This document shows, piece after piece, positions 1 to 8,570 of a stretch of DNA of 45,382 nt. Position numbers and translations under genes: made by a program. The notes under the pieces are model-generated. The model had not been told where the DNA came from and searched no databases. It was given only the letters and a program-made list of their open reading frames with translations. Source of the DNA: Chloroflexota bacterium (GTDB lineage Bacteria > Chloroflexota > Limnocylindria > Limnocylindrales > CSP1-4); assembly GCA_003141455.1 (NCBI GenBank), contig PLMA01000055.1:1-45382 (forward strand). The letters run 5' to 3'. Each line of letters opens with the position of its first letter. Within the stretch, counting starts at the first letter, position 1.

Positions 1-750
1 ACGCCAACGCCGACACCCACGCCGACGCCAACACCCACGCCGACACCCGGGAGCGGCACGTTCACCCCGGCCGCCGACAGCTATGTCGATGCCTCGCAGC
101 CGACGGTGAACTTCGGCACGTCAGCTCAGATCAGGGTCGACGGCTCGCCAGTCGTGCGCTCGTATCTGACTTTCAACGTGACAGGCGTTAGCGGAACCGT
201 GACCTCGGCCACGCTGCGCGTCTTTGCCACCAGTGCCCAGTCGACGGGCTATGACGCTTACTCCGTGGCAGATACGACCTGGGGCGAGACCACCATCACC
301 GACGCGAACGCGCCGCTCTTCGGCGCCACCAAGCTCGGAAGCTCCGGCAAAGTCACTGCCAGTACCTGGACGAGCGTCGACGTGACCTCCGCGGTTACCG
401 GCAATGGCCCCGTCAGCTTCGGGCTCTCAACGACCAACAGCACCGCTCTCGCGATGTCGTCACGCACGGGCGCGAATCCGCCGCAACTCGTCATCGCCTG
501 GTCGGGCCTGGCGGTCGTCGGTCCGGCCGCGCCGCCGAGCAGGCCCGGTCCGTTGCTGGTCGCCCTGTTCCTGCTGATGCCGTTGCTGGCTCCGGGGCTG
601 ATACTGCTCGACAGGATGCCGGGCCGGCGAGTCCTGGACGGATTCCGGCTCCGGCCGTCTGGGCCGGGCCGACTTGCTCTGGCCCAGATGGCCCTGGCTC
701 GATGGATGCGGGCGCGCAGCGGCCCCTCCCCGAGCAGCCAGCCGGACTGA
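1..750 (+). CDS. DNRLRE domain surface protein (5' truncated)
   Basis: The frame is open from base 1, so the start lies left of the window. The first 16 codons are an uninterrupted Thr-Pro repeat, a typical extracellular linker. It is followed by a domain running roughly from AADSYVDAS to PPQLVIAW with the features of the DNRLRE family (beta-sandwich found in secreted and surface proteins): an N-terminal DSYVD, RSYLTFNV, SATLRVF and a W-x-E-T-T-I-T-like segment. After it comes a hydrophobic stretch (about LLVALFLLMPLLAPGLILL) and a basic tail, so the protein is probably anchored by a C-terminal membrane helix with the domain outside the cell. No catalytic residues can be assigned; a carbohydrate- or wall-binding role is inferred from the family. 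It is followed by about 160 bases before gtrA. Confidence 0.75.
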   Translation, partial: TPTPTPTPTPTPTPTPGSGTFTPAADSYVDASQPTVNFGTSAQIRVDGSPVVRSYLTFNVTGVSGTVTSATLRVFATSAQSTGYDAYSVADTTWGETTITDANAPLFGATKLGSSGKVTASTWTSVDVTSAVTGNGPVSFGLSTTNSTALAMSSRTGANPPQLVIAWSGLAVVGPAAPPSRPGPLLVALFLLMPLLAPGLILLDRMPGRRVLDGFRLRPSGPGRLALAQMALARWMRARSGPSPSSQPD

Positions 751-911
751 CGGCCGTCCTGGCTACACGCAGCCGGCGTCCGCCCAACTAGCTCGAGGCG
801 AGCTCTGCCGAACCTAGCGGCCGCGGAGAGTTGTGGCGTCCTCTTGACTCCGGTGGCCCCGCTCCGCACGGCGTAACCAGTTCGAAAGGCACGCCGGCCA
901 GAGTGAGGGCT

Positions 912-1403
912 ATGACAGCCCTCTACGTTCACCGCGGGCTCGGGACGCATCGCAACACGGTCCGCCAGGCCGCCCGCTTCGGGGCCATCGGCCTGGTCAG
1001 CACACTGGCGTACGTCGCGCTGTATGCGTGGCTTCGTCAGGCCGCTTCGGCCGGGCTCGCCAACGCGCTCGCGCTGGTGGCCACGGCGCTCGGCAACACG
1101 GCCGCGAATCGCCATCTCACCTTCGAGGTGCGCGGCCGGCAGGGCCTGGCCCGCGACCATGCTGCCGGCCTGCTGGCCCTGGGCGTCGCGCTCGTCATCA
1201 CGACGGCGAGTGTTGCGGCGATGGACGTTCTCGCGCCGCATCGCGGTCGTCTCGGGGAGATCGCCGTACTCGTTGCAGCCAACGCGATCGCCACTCTCGT
1301 CCGCTTCCTGCTGCTCCGGCTGGCGATCGACAGCCGAGACGGTTCCCTGTCGCCGATGCCCGCAGTCGCTACGCTCTCAAGACCCGAAAGGACGCACCGA
1401 TGA
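912..1403 (+). CDS. GtrA family membrane protein
   Basis: 163-aa protein with four hydrophobic segments typical of GtrA-like proteins (AARFGAIGLVSTLAYVALYAWL; ANALALVATALGN; LLALGVALVITTASVAAM; EIAVLVAANAIATLVRFLLL). It also has the family pattern in which N-x-x-x-N-R-x-x-T-F sits after helix 2 (here NTAANRHLTFEV). GtrA proteins are thought to move lipid-linked sugars across the membrane or help glycosyltransferases do so. The ATG at 912 is preferred over an upstream in-frame TTG at 831 because the added residues are not family-like. The stop overlaps the start of the glycosyltransferase gene (ATGA at 1400), so the two are translationally coupled and probably act in the same surface glycosylation step. 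Confidence 0.8.
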   Translation: MTALYVHRGLGTHRNTVRQAARFGAIGLVSTLAYVALYAWLRQAASAGLANALALVATALGNTAANRHLTFEVRGRQGLARDHAAGLLALGVALVITTASVAAMDVLAPHRGRLGEIAVLVAANAIATLVRFLLLRLAIDSRDGSLSPMPAVATLSRPERTHR

Positions 1404-3409
1404 CCGCCGTCTCAGAACCGACCATCACGCCGAGCGCGCGGCCACTCGCGGACCTTCGCGGTCGGCTTCTGGGCATCGTCCGTGGTCGGTCAGACGAAGC
1501 GCTCTGGGTCCGCCCCGCGCTCCTGGGCGTCCTGGCCCTGGCGGCCGTTCTGTACATCTGGAACCTGACAGTCAGCGGCTACGCCAACACCTACTACTCG
1601 GCTGCCGCTCTGGCCGGGTCTCAGAGCTGGTCGGCCTGGTTCTTCGGTAGCTTCGACGCCAACAACTTCATAACCGTCGACAAACCACCGCTCTCCACCA
1701 TGGTCATGGGCCTCTCCGTCCGGGTGTTCGGCCTGTCAGCCTGGAGCATCCTGCTGCCCGAGGCGCTTGTCGGTGTGGGCACCGTCGGGGTGCTCTTCCT
1801 GACCGTGAAGCACTCGTTCGGGCCTGCGGCGGCGGTCATCGCCGGAGCGGTGATGGCCCTGACACCGGTCGCGGTCATGATCTTCCGCTTCAACAACCCG
1901 GACGCGCTTCTCACCTTCTTGCTTGTCGTCTCGGCCTGGGCGCTGCTCCGCGCCGTGGGCCAGGGGAGTCTCCGCTGGATGGCCTTCGCGGCGTCGCTCG
2001 TGGGGTTGGCATTCCTGACGAAGTACCTGCAGGCCTACCTCGTCCTGCCCGGCTACGCTCTCGTCTTCGGCTTTTCGGCCAACACGACACTGCGCCGGCG
2101 ACTGATCGGACTCGTTGTCGCGCTGGTCACCGTCTTCGTCACGAGCGGCTGGTGGGTCGCCATCGTCGAGATGCTCCCGACCGGCAGCAAGCCCTTCATC
2201 GGCGGCAGCACGTCCGGCTCGCCGCTCGACCTGATCTTCGGCTACGACGGTCTCGGTCGGGTCTTCGGGGGCGGCGGCCCAGGCGGCGGTGGCTTCGGCG
2301 GCGGTGGCTTCAGCGGCGAAGTCGGCCCGCTTCGACTCTTCAACGACCAGATGTTCGGCGAGATCGCGTGGTTCATCCCGCTCGCGCTCGTCTGTCTCGT
2401 CGTGGGCCTGTGGCGACGACGCTGGGCGGCCCGGACCGATCTCGCCCTGGCGGGCTACTTGCTCTGGGGTGGCTGGTTCGTGGCCACGGCCATCGTCTTT
2501 AGCTACATGTCCGGTGTAATCCACTCCTACTACGCCGTGGCCCTGGCGCCGGCGGTTGCGGCGCTGGTCGGCGCGGGTCTGGTCGACCTGTGGGGCGCTC
2601 GGCTCCGAATCTGGCTCGGCGGCGTGGCCGTGGGTCTGGCCTGCCTGGCCACGGCCTGGTTCGGCTGGCAGCTTCTCGACCGAACACCGGGATTCGCGGC
2701 GGGCGTTGGGCCGGCCGCAGTCGCGGTAGCCCTCGTTGCCATGCTGGCTCTCGTGGCCGTCTCGGTGCCGCGACTGAGCGAGAACGCGGTGGCACGTCGG
2801 ATCGCCCTCGGGGCCGCGGCCCTGGGTCTGAGCGCGGCTCTGCTCGCCCCGGCGGCGTACGCGGTGGAGACGATCCAGACGGCCTACGGCGGCGGCGATC
2901 CGCATCCGGGACCCGGGGCGGCGAGCTCGCAGTTCGACGGCGGCCTGGGCGGTCTCGGGGGCCTGGGCATCGTCCCCGGCGGGGGATTCCCGGGCGGCGG
3001 ACTTTCCGGCGGCGGCGGCCGAGGCGGTTTCGGCGGCGGCCTCGCCACCGGCGCGGAGAACACGGCGATGCTCAACTACCTGGTCGCCAACCGCGGCACA
3101 GCGGCTTGGATCGTGGCGGCCAACTCCTCACAGCAAGCTGGCACGATCGAGATCGCAACCGGGCTTCCGGTCATGGCCATGGGCGGCTTCACCGGCTCGG
3201 ATCCGACGCCTACTCTCGACCAGCTCAAGAGCTACGTCGCCTCTGGCAAGCTGCGCTTCGTCCTGGTAGGCGGCCTCGGCGGCGGCGGCGGCGGCGGTTT
3301 CGGCGGCAGCGACACGACCGACCGGACCTCCTGGGTCACGAGTACCTGCAAGGTCGTGGACTACGGCGACTCCTCGTCCAACCTCTACGATTGTGCCGGA
3401 GCCGCGTAG
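1400..3409 (+). CDS. Family 39 (ArnT/PMT-like) glycosyltransferase with glycine-rich loops
   Basis: 669-aa polytopic membrane protein. The N-terminal half has the arrangement of GT39/ArnT-like lipid-linked sugar transferases: a first helix, a large outward loop with SGYANTYYSAAA, FDANNF and VDKPPLSTMVMG, then FNNPDALLTFLL and GLAFLTKYLQAY followed by many helices. Two low-complexity Gly-rich stretches interrupt it (about residues 293-310 and 511-552) and a third precedes the C-terminus; the last 150 residues form a probable extracytoplasmic domain ending in a Cys-containing tail. Start ATG 1400 overlaps the gtrA stop and has AAAGGA upstream. This type of protein next to gtrA and a two-component system is a common arrangement in Actinomycetota and Chloroflexota. 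Donor and acceptor cannot be told from sequence. Confidence 0.85.
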   Translation: MTAVSEPTITPSARPLADLRGRLLGIVRGRSDEALWVRPALLGVLALAAVLYIWNLTVSGYANTYYSAAALAGSQSWSAWFFGSFDANNFITVDKPPLSTMVMGLSVRVFGLSAWSILLPEALVGVGTVGVLFLTVKHSFGPAAAVIAGAVMALTPVAVMIFRFNNPDALLTFLLVVSAWALLRAVGQGSLRWMAFAASLVGLAFLTKYLQAYLVLPGYALVFGFSANTTLRRRLIGLVVALVTVFVTSGWWVAIVEMLPTGSKPFIGGSTSGSPLDLIFGYDGLGRVFGGGGPGGGGFGGGGFSGEVGPLRLFNDQMFGEIAWFIPLALVCLVVGLWRRRWAARTDLALAGYLLWGGWFVATAIVFSYMSGVIHSYYAVALAPAVAALVGAGLVDLWGARLRIWLGGVAVGLACLATAWFGWQLLDRTPGFAAGVGPAAVAVALVAMLALVAVSVPRLSENAVARRIALGAAALGLSAALLAPAAYAVETIQTAYGGGDPHPGPGAASSQFDGGLGGLGGLGIVPGGGFPGGGLSGGGGRGGFGGGLATGAENTAMLNYLVANRGTAAWIVAANSSQQAGTIEIATGLPVMAMGGFTGSDPTPTLDQLKSYVASGKLRFVLVGGLGGGGGGGFGGSDTTDRTSWVTSTCKVVDYGDSSSNLYDCAGAA

Positions 3410-3430
3410 CGAACGCGAAGGAGAACGCCG

Positions 3431-4099
3431 ATGCGAGTTCTCGTGGCCGAGGACGATCCGGGCCTGCGCCAGGTCCTGGTCCTTGGCCTGCGGGACTACG
3501 GCTACCAGGTGGACGCGGCCGAGCGGGGCGACGACGCAATCGACCTCCTGCGGTTCTACGACTACGACGTGGCCGTCATCGACTGGCGCATGCCCGGCGC
3601 CGAAGGGATAGACGTCGTCGCCTGGGCTCGCAAGCACGGCAAGCCCACGGCGATCCTCATGCTTACCGCCCGCGACGCCCCGCCCGATCGAATCCGTGGC
3701 CTTGACGCGGGCGCGGACGACTACCTGGTCAAGCCCTTCGATTTCGGGGAACTGCTGGCGCGTATCCGAGCCCTGCAGCGGCGTCCCCGGGGAGTGGACG
3801 CCCCCGTCCTCGCCCGTGGCAGGCTGGCGCTGGACCCGGTCAAGCGCGAGGTGACCGTCGGGGATCGCCTGCTGGCCCTGACCGCCACCGAGTACAAGAT
3901 CTTGGAGCTGCTCATCCGCCGCTCGCCCGCCGTGGTCGACCGCAAGGCGATCGCCGAGCACGGTTGGGACGACGAAACGGACCCGCTCGGCTCGAACGCG
4001 ATCGACGTGCAGCTGAGCCGTCTGCGCGCCAAGCTGCCGGCGGCCGGAGTTCGAATCGTGACAGTTCGTGGCGCGGGCTACCGCCTGGAGGAGGCGTGA
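3431..4099 (+). CDS. OmpR/PhoB-type response regulator
   Basis: 222 aa. The receiver domain (about 1-115) has the acidic pocket EDD at 7-9, phospho-acceptor D51 (VIDWRMP), T79 (MLTARD) and K101 (LVKPFD). The C-terminal winged-helix DNA-binding domain (about 125-220) has LTATEYKILELL, the recognition-helix region NAIDVQLSRLRAKL and the wing VRGAGYRL. It should bind DNA as a dimer when phosphorylated by the kinase encoded just downstream. Its gene starts 21 nt after the glycosyltransferase stop with AAGGAGAACGCC before the ATG, and its TGA overlaps the kinase start, so it belongs to the gtrA-GT39-regulator-kinase transcription unit. Confidence 0.93.
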   Translation: MRVLVAEDDPGLRQVLVLGLRDYGYQVDAAERGDDAIDLLRFYDYDVAVIDWRMPGAEGIDVVAWARKHGKPTAILMLTARDAPPDRIRGLDAGADDYLVKPFDFGELLARIRALQRRPRGVDAPVLARGRLALDPVKREVTVGDRLLALTATEYKILELLIRRSPAVVDRKAIAEHGWDDETDPLGSNAIDVQLSRLRAKLPAAGVRIVTVRGAGYRLEEA

Positions 4100-5412
4100 A
4101 AGCCCTCACGCGGGCACGCGCGCGGTCGCGGGGGCTCTCCGAGGCTCAGCCTCGCGACGGCCGCGACGGCTCGTCGGTGGCCATGCTCACCGTCCGCGTG
4201 GCGATGGCGGCGAGCGCGATCGTGGGCGTGGCATATGTGCTGATCGCAGTCGTGGTCGTCATCTTCGTCACCAACAATCTGACCGCAGGCATCGACGACC
4301 GCCTGAACCGGGCGCTGGCACCGGTGCCCAATCAGGCCGGGCCGAACCAGCCGTTCGGCCAACAGGGCGCCCCGGATCGACCCTTCGGTCCGCCGGTCCT
4401 CATGTGGCGGATCAGCCCCACCGGCACGATCACGAGTCTGAACACTTCGAACATCGACCTGCCGGCGGCCTACTGGCACGTGGTCGGACCGGCGACTGCC
4501 TCGGTCGGCGGCGTCGATATCCGCATCGAGGGAGCGTCGCGCGGCGACGACTACGTGATCGTGGGCTTGACTATGGAGGACGTCTCCCAGACCGAGTCGA
4601 CTCTGATCGTGGCCGAGTTGGGGATCGGGTGCGCTCTACTGATCGTGGTCTTCCTCGGCTCGGTGGCCATCGGCCGTCGGGTTGCTCTTCCGATCGAGCG
4701 GTCGCGCCGGCGCCAGCTTGAGTTCACGGCCGATGCGTCGCACGAGCTACGCACCCCGCTCTCGGTCATCGAGGCGCAAGCGACGCTGGCCCTGGCGCGC
4801 GGCCGCGACGCGACGTGGGATCAGGCCGCCTTCGGCCGCATCGATGGGGAGCTGAAGAGGACGCGGCGCCTGGTAGACGACATGCTCTGGCTGGCTCGTT
4901 TCGATTCGACCGGCGGGCTTCCCGAGGCCGAACCCGTGGACGTCAAGGTCCTGGCCGCCCAGACAGCCGACCGGTTCTGTGCCGTGGCGGAGGCGCGCGG
5001 GCAAACCCTGACCGTCGATCGCGACTCCGGCGTCGAGGACGCCATCGTGACCGCGTCCCCGGAGTGGCTGGATCGCCTCATCGGCGTTCTGCTGGACAAC
5101 GCCTGCAAGTACTCGCCGGAGGGTGGCAGCGTGTCCGTGCGCGTCACGGCCGAGGGGCGGCGCATCCGCCTTACCGTCGACGACTCCGGTCCCGGCATTC
5201 CGGACGCGGAACGCAGGCGCGTCTTCGACCGTTTCCATAGAGCCACGGACATGCCGGGTGGGGCAGGCCTTGGCCTGGCGATCGCCGACGCGATCGTCCG
5301 CGTCACGGGCGGGCGCTGGCAGATCGGCACCTCACCGGCGGGCGGGGCGAGCGTCTCCGTCAGCTGGCCCAGATCGATGAGCGGGCATCGAGAGGATCAC
5401 GCGCCCGACTGA
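4096..5412 (+). CDS. Membrane sensor histidine kinase
   Basis: 438 aa from GTG 4096, which overlaps the regulator's TGA (GTGA) and is preceded by GGAGGAGG; this coupling decides the start. Two membrane helices (about 36-59 and 172-192) flank a roughly 110-residue extracytoplasmic sensor region rich in Pro, Gln and Gly. Instead of a full HAMP domain there is only a short linker before the HisKA dimerisation helix, with the phospho-acceptor H216 in DASHELRTPLS. The HATPase domain shows the N box (LLDNACKYSPEGG), G1 (DDSGPGIPD) and G2 (GGAGLGLAIA). It forms a cognate pair with the upstream regulator. The signal is unknown; the gene neighbourhood suggests envelope or glycan status. Confidence 0.92.
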   Translation: MKALTRARARSRGLSEAQPRDGRDGSSVAMLTVRVAMAASAIVGVAYVLIAVVVVIFVTNNLTAGIDDRLNRALAPVPNQAGPNQPFGQQGAPDRPFGPPVLMWRISPTGTITSLNTSNIDLPAAYWHVVGPATASVGGVDIRIEGASRGDDYVIVGLTMEDVSQTESTLIVAELGIGCALLIVVFLGSVAIGRRVALPIERSRRRQLEFTADASHELRTPLSVIEAQATLALARGRDATWDQAAFGRIDGELKRTRRLVDDMLWLARFDSTGGLPEAEPVDVKVLAAQTADRFCAVAEARGQTLTVDRDSGVEDAIVTASPEWLDRLIGVLLDNACKYSPEGGSVSVRVTAEGRRIRLTVDDSGPGIPDAERRRVFDRFHRATDMPGGAGLGLAIADAIVRVTGGRWQIGTSPAGGASVSVSWPRSMSGHREDHAPD

Positions 5413-5610
5413 ACGTGGCTCGTTGGCGGTCCGACGGGCGATGCCCGGGCCGAATGGTTGGGAGACCACGGTCGTAACCCGATCGACAGCATGCCTGCGC
5501 CAATCTGGCGTCATCACGGCGAGCTCCTCGGATCGGCTCAGCCAACGCAATCACGGCGACGCGCCGTATCCGTTTGTCGTCGTGCCCGATAGCCAGCTCA
5601 AGGAGACCAA

Positions 5611-6300
5611 ATGACTACTACCGATGAGGCTGCCCCGGTCTGGCAGCCTCAGTTCCTGCAAGTCGAGCCGGACGCAGAAACGGAGGTCGAGCCCGTGGAT
5701 GCGCCGCCCGAGACGCCGGTGACGTTTGAGGTCCCGGAGACGCTGGGGGCGCCACGCCCCCACCCAACGGTAGCGCGACCGGGTGGGGCTCGCCGGACAG
5801 GTTCCGTGAGCCTCCTGCTGGCACTATCTGCCCTGGTGGCCCTGGGCGGCGTCGGCTTTGCGGTCGGGCGAGCGACCTCGACCGGCCAGACGGGCACGAG
5901 CCAGTCGAACGGCAACGCTGACGTTGGCCAGTTCGGGGGCGGACCGAACGGCAGCGGTGGTCCCGGCGACCTCGGTGGGGCGGCCCGCGACGGGGCGCTC
6001 GGGGCAACGACCCTCTCGGGCACCGTCGTAAGCGTCTCGGCCGACTCGATCACGCTCAAGCTGGCCAGCGGACAGACGGTCCAAATTGCGACGGGCTCAT
6101 CGACGACGTATCACGGCCAGTCCTCGGCGACCAGCACGGATGTCACGACGGGCGCGACGGTCACGGTCCAAACCACCGTCGGCGCGGCCGCCGCTTCGAG
6201 CACGGCCGCCGGATCGAGCGCGAGCACGAACGCCGGCGCCGACCCCGGTGGCGTCGACGGCAGCAGAACCGCCACGGACGTGACCATCACGGCCAGGTAG
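5611..6300 (+). CDS. Membrane-anchored DUF5666-like protein
   Basis: 229 aa. The N-terminal 65 residues are acidic and Pro-rich and probably cytoplasmic. One membrane helix follows (about 68-90, SLLLALSALVALGGVGFAVG), then a Gly/Asn/Ser-rich linker and a small beta domain starting at LSGTVVSVSADSITLKL, with repeated T-V-x-V patterns. That domain resembles DUF5666, a beta-rich extracytoplasmic domain of unknown function. The tail is Ala/Ser/Thr-rich. The start has a good AAGGAG site eight bases upstream. It lies 198 bases after the kinase on the same strand and could be a target or accessory of the two-component system, but nothing in the sequence proves this. The 5413-5610 gap shows no gene or clear signal. 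Confidence 0.65.
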   Translation: MTTTDEAAPVWQPQFLQVEPDAETEVEPVDAPPETPVTFEVPETLGAPRPHPTVARPGGARRTGSVSLLLALSALVALGGVGFAVGRATSTGQTGTSQSNGNADVGQFGGGPNGSGGPGDLGGAARDGALGATTLSGTVVSVSADSITLKLASGQTVQIATGSSTTYHGQSSATSTDVTTGATVTVQTTVGAAAASSTAAGSSASTNAGADPGGVDGSRTATDVTITAR

Positions 6301-6450
6301 CGGTCCCTTGTGGGCGCGGACGGTTCGGATGGATCGCCCGCGCCCGCGCCATTCGCCGCCGGTCTCGCCCACGACCGAGGCATACGTGTTGGCTGGGCGG
6401 GATGGCCACGAGTCGTGCCACCGGTCCGGGCGGCACGTCGCGGCCTCCGA

Positions 6451-7425
6451 TCACATCCCCCGAACGACCACCGATCTGGCCGCTATATCGTGCCAGGCGC
6501 GCTTGAACGGGTCGTCGCTGGCCATCGCCGCGGCGATGATGCCGAGAATCGTGGTGCTCGTGGAAATGGCGAAGATGACGTAGCGGATCAGGACGGCCCC
6601 CAGGCCAATCTTCAGGCCATCCGACGCTCGAACAACTCGTAGCCCGAGCGCCCGCTGTCCGACAGAACTCCCGAAGACGTACCAACATGCCGGGTGGTAG
6701 GCCACGAAGAAGAGGATCCAGATCCAGTAGATCGCGGTGGCGGCCGCGGAATAGGTGACCGAATCGTCGGCGTAGCGGCGGATCCCGGCCGCATCCGCGA
6801 GTAACGTGGCAATGACGAACGTGACGGCCATGAGAACGGCATCGATCAGAAGCGCCCCGAAGCGGGCGCCGATGCCGCCCCAGCTGAGGCCCGGCGCGGG
6901 ACCGGCGGGCACGAAGGGCGTGAAGCCGAATCCGGGCGGGTAGCCCCAGCCGATCGGCGGGTATGGGATCCCTGACCAGCCCCCCGGCTGAGCGGGGCCC
7001 CACGGCTGAACGAACCCCGGCGGCCCGTAGCCCGGCTGCGGCGAGTAGCCTGGCGGCGGCCCGTAGCCTGGCGGCGGTCCGTAGCCTGGGGGCTGAACGA
7101 ACCCCGGGGGCCCGTAACCCGGCTGCGGATACCCAGGCGGCGGATAGCCAGGCGGCCCGAATCCCGCCGGAGGGTAGGGAGGCGGGGCGCCCGGAACCCA
7201 GCCGGTCGGCGGAGGCCCGGAGAACGACGGCAGCGGCCCGTAGCCCGGTGGCAGCCCGTGGCCCGGCGGCAGGGACTGCTGCGGCGGCACGGGCACGGGC
7301 GGCCGTGGCGGCACGGACCGTGGTGGCTCGGTGCTCGGCCTCGAGGCCTGCGGATCCCCTTCGCCCGGATCGACGTCACCGCCCGGCCAGGCCGACCCGG
7401 ATCCGGTGCGATCGTCTGCCGCCAT
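6451..7425 (-). CDS. Proline-rich RDD family membrane protein
   Basis: 324 aa. ATG at 7425 is chosen because GGAAGGGACGACGGGG lies just upstream; the frame extends 40 codons further without a ribosome site. Residues about 1-185 are a Pro/Gly/Tyr-rich cytoplasmic segment with many PPGY/QPGYGPP repeats. Residues about 190-324 form an RDD domain: GARFGALLIDAVL with the Arg and Asp that name the family, then helices, then GQRALGLRVVR and a C-terminal helix. RDD proteins are membrane proteins of mixed or unknown function, some linked to transport or Na+/H+ exchange. The PPGY-type tail is common in Actinomycetota and Chloroflexota RDD proteins. Its neighbours are transcribed away from it, so it is probably a single-gene unit. 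Confidence 0.85.
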   Translation of the reverse strand: MAADDRTGSGSAWPGGDVDPGEGDPQASRPSTEPPRSVPPRPPVPVPPQQSLPPGHGLPPGYGPLPSFSGPPPTGWVPGAPPPYPPAGFGPPGYPPPGYPQPGYGPPGFVQPPGYGPPPGYGPPPGYSPQPGYGPPGFVQPWGPAQPGGWSGIPYPPIGWGYPPGFGFTPFVPAGPAPGLSWGGIGARFGALLIDAVLMAVTFVIATLLADAAGIRRYADDSVTYSAAATAIYWIWILFFVAYHPACWYVFGSSVGQRALGLRVVRASDGLKIGLGAVLIRYVIFAISTSTTILGIIAAAMASDDPFKRAWHDIAARSVVVRGM

Positions 7426-7625
7426 CCCCGTCGTCCCTTCCTGTGCGGCTCCCGAGAATGCCGCCTCGCGGTTCCATGGTATCAACCCCGAAAGGCCGAC
7501 GAATCGCCAACTGCCCCGCCCCGCCAGTCGACCGGCATCGTCCATCCCGACCGGGGCTTCAGGGATACTTCAGTAGTCGGGTGCATAATCGGTTGCGTTG
7601 GAACTCGAACTACATCGGCGGAAAC

Positions 7626-8027
7626 ATGAAGCGCAAGGGTGCGTTGGCTGTCCTCGCGATCGTGGTCGCGGGGGCCGGACTGGCGGCTGTCGGAGTCATT
7701 GCCTACAACATGGGCGTGACCAACGCGGGCAACGGCGGCCACGTGGTCTTCGGCCCGATGATGCGCGGCTATCGCGGCATGGAGTTCGGAATGGGCGTCG
7801 GCGGGTGGTGGGGCATCATCCCGGCCCTGTTGGTCGGACTCGTCATTGTGTTGGTCGTGGCGGCCTTGCTGGCGGGTGCCGGCCGGGGCGCCCAGTCCCC
7901 GGCTATGGCTCCCAGGCCATCGAGCGACCCCCCGTCGGGTCTGCGCGAGCTGGTCGAGATGCACGATCGAGGCGCACTGACAGAGGAAGAGTTCGCGGCC
8001 GCCAAGCGCAAGCTGCTGGGCCTCTGA
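7626..8027 (+). CDS. SHOCT domain small membrane protein
   Basis: 133 aa. Two hydrophobic segments are visible (about 5-27, LAVLAIVVAGAGLAAVGVIAYNM; about 61-82, IIPALLVGLVIVLVVAALLAG), separated by a Gly/Met-rich loop (MMRGYRGMEFGMGVGGWWG). The C-terminal 30 residues match the SHOCT motif: LRELVEMHDRGALTEEEF followed by AAKRKLL. SHOCT modules are short helical segments of uncertain function, often at the end of small membrane proteins. The ATG at 7626 is chosen because everything upstream in the frame is antisense to the RDD gene. No strong Shine-Dalgarno sequence is seen. Confidence 0.75.
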   Translation: MKRKGALAVLAIVVAGAGLAAVGVIAYNMGVTNAGNGGHVVFGPMMRGYRGMEFGMGVGGWWGIIPALLVGLVIVLVVAALLAGAGRGAQSPAMAPRPSSDPPSGLRELVEMHDRGALTEEEFAAAKRKLLGL

Positions 8028-8154
8028 GCGAAGTCGCGGCTGCCTCCGCGGCAACCCGGAGGGCCGTCCGTCGTCTGAGCTATGCTGACGGGTGCCGCCC
8101 CGAGCTGGCGCGGCGCCGCCGTAGGTAGCCCATCGCGGTCGGGAGGGTTCCATC

Positions 8155-8544
8155 GTGTCCGGCTTCAAGGCGTTCCTGCTCAAGACGAACGCGCTCGCCC
8201 TGGCCGTAGGCGTGATCATCGGCGTGGCGATGGGCAACGTCGTCAACTCGCTGGTGAACGACATCATCATGCCGCCCATCGGCATGGCTCTCGGCAACAT
8301 CGACTTCTCGCAGCTGAAAGTCGTCCTGAAGGCAACGGGCGATTCCAAGACCGAGGTGGCGATCCGCTACGGCTCGTTCATCAACCTGGTCATTGCCTTC
8401 GCGGTCGTTGCGCTCGTCGTCTATGTCGTGGCGTCGCTGCTCGTGAGAGATGCCCCCGCGCCGCCCACCAAGACTTGCCCGTTCTGCAAGGAAGCGGTGC
8501 CTGTCGAGGCGACAAAATGCCGAGCCTGCACAAGCGAGATCTGA
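8155..8544 (+). CDS. mscL: Large-conductance mechanosensitive channel MscL with C-terminal zinc ribbon
   Basis: 129 aa. The first 95 residues follow MscL closely: a short amphipathic start (GFKAFLLKTN), pore helix TM1 with AVGVIIGVAMGNVVNSLVNDIIMPPIG, a periplasmic loop, and TM2 (FINLVIAFAVVALVVYVV). MscL opens under membrane tension to release solutes during hypo-osmotic shock. Instead of the usual charged C-terminal helix bundle, the end carries a four-cysteine ribbon, C108-x2-C111-x10-C122-x2-C125, the pattern of a zinc ribbon. The start is GTG 8155 with GGAGGGTT upstream. The next gene follows within 30 bases. Confidence 0.92.
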   Translation: MSGFKAFLLKTNALALAVGVIIGVAMGNVVNSLVNDIIMPPIGMALGNIDFSQLKVVLKATGDSKTEVAIRYGSFINLVIAFAVVALVVYVVASLLVRDAPAPPTKTCPFCKEAVPVEATKCRACTSEI

Positions 8545-8570
8545 GCGTGAGTCGACGGGTGCGCGGCCAG

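Noticed and set aside
258-1241. Long minus-strand reading frame across the first genes
   Set aside because: It is antisense to the DNRLRE and gtrA genes, has Arg/Gly/Pro-rich composition and no family features; a GC-rich shadow frame.
1736-2905. 389-codon minus-strand frame inside the glycosyltransferase gene
   Set aside because: Asp/Glu/Arg-rich shadow opposite a well-supported GT39 gene.
7561-7600. CATAAT before the SHOCT gene as a promoter
   Set aside because: No acceptable -35 sequence at 16-19 bp; could be chance.
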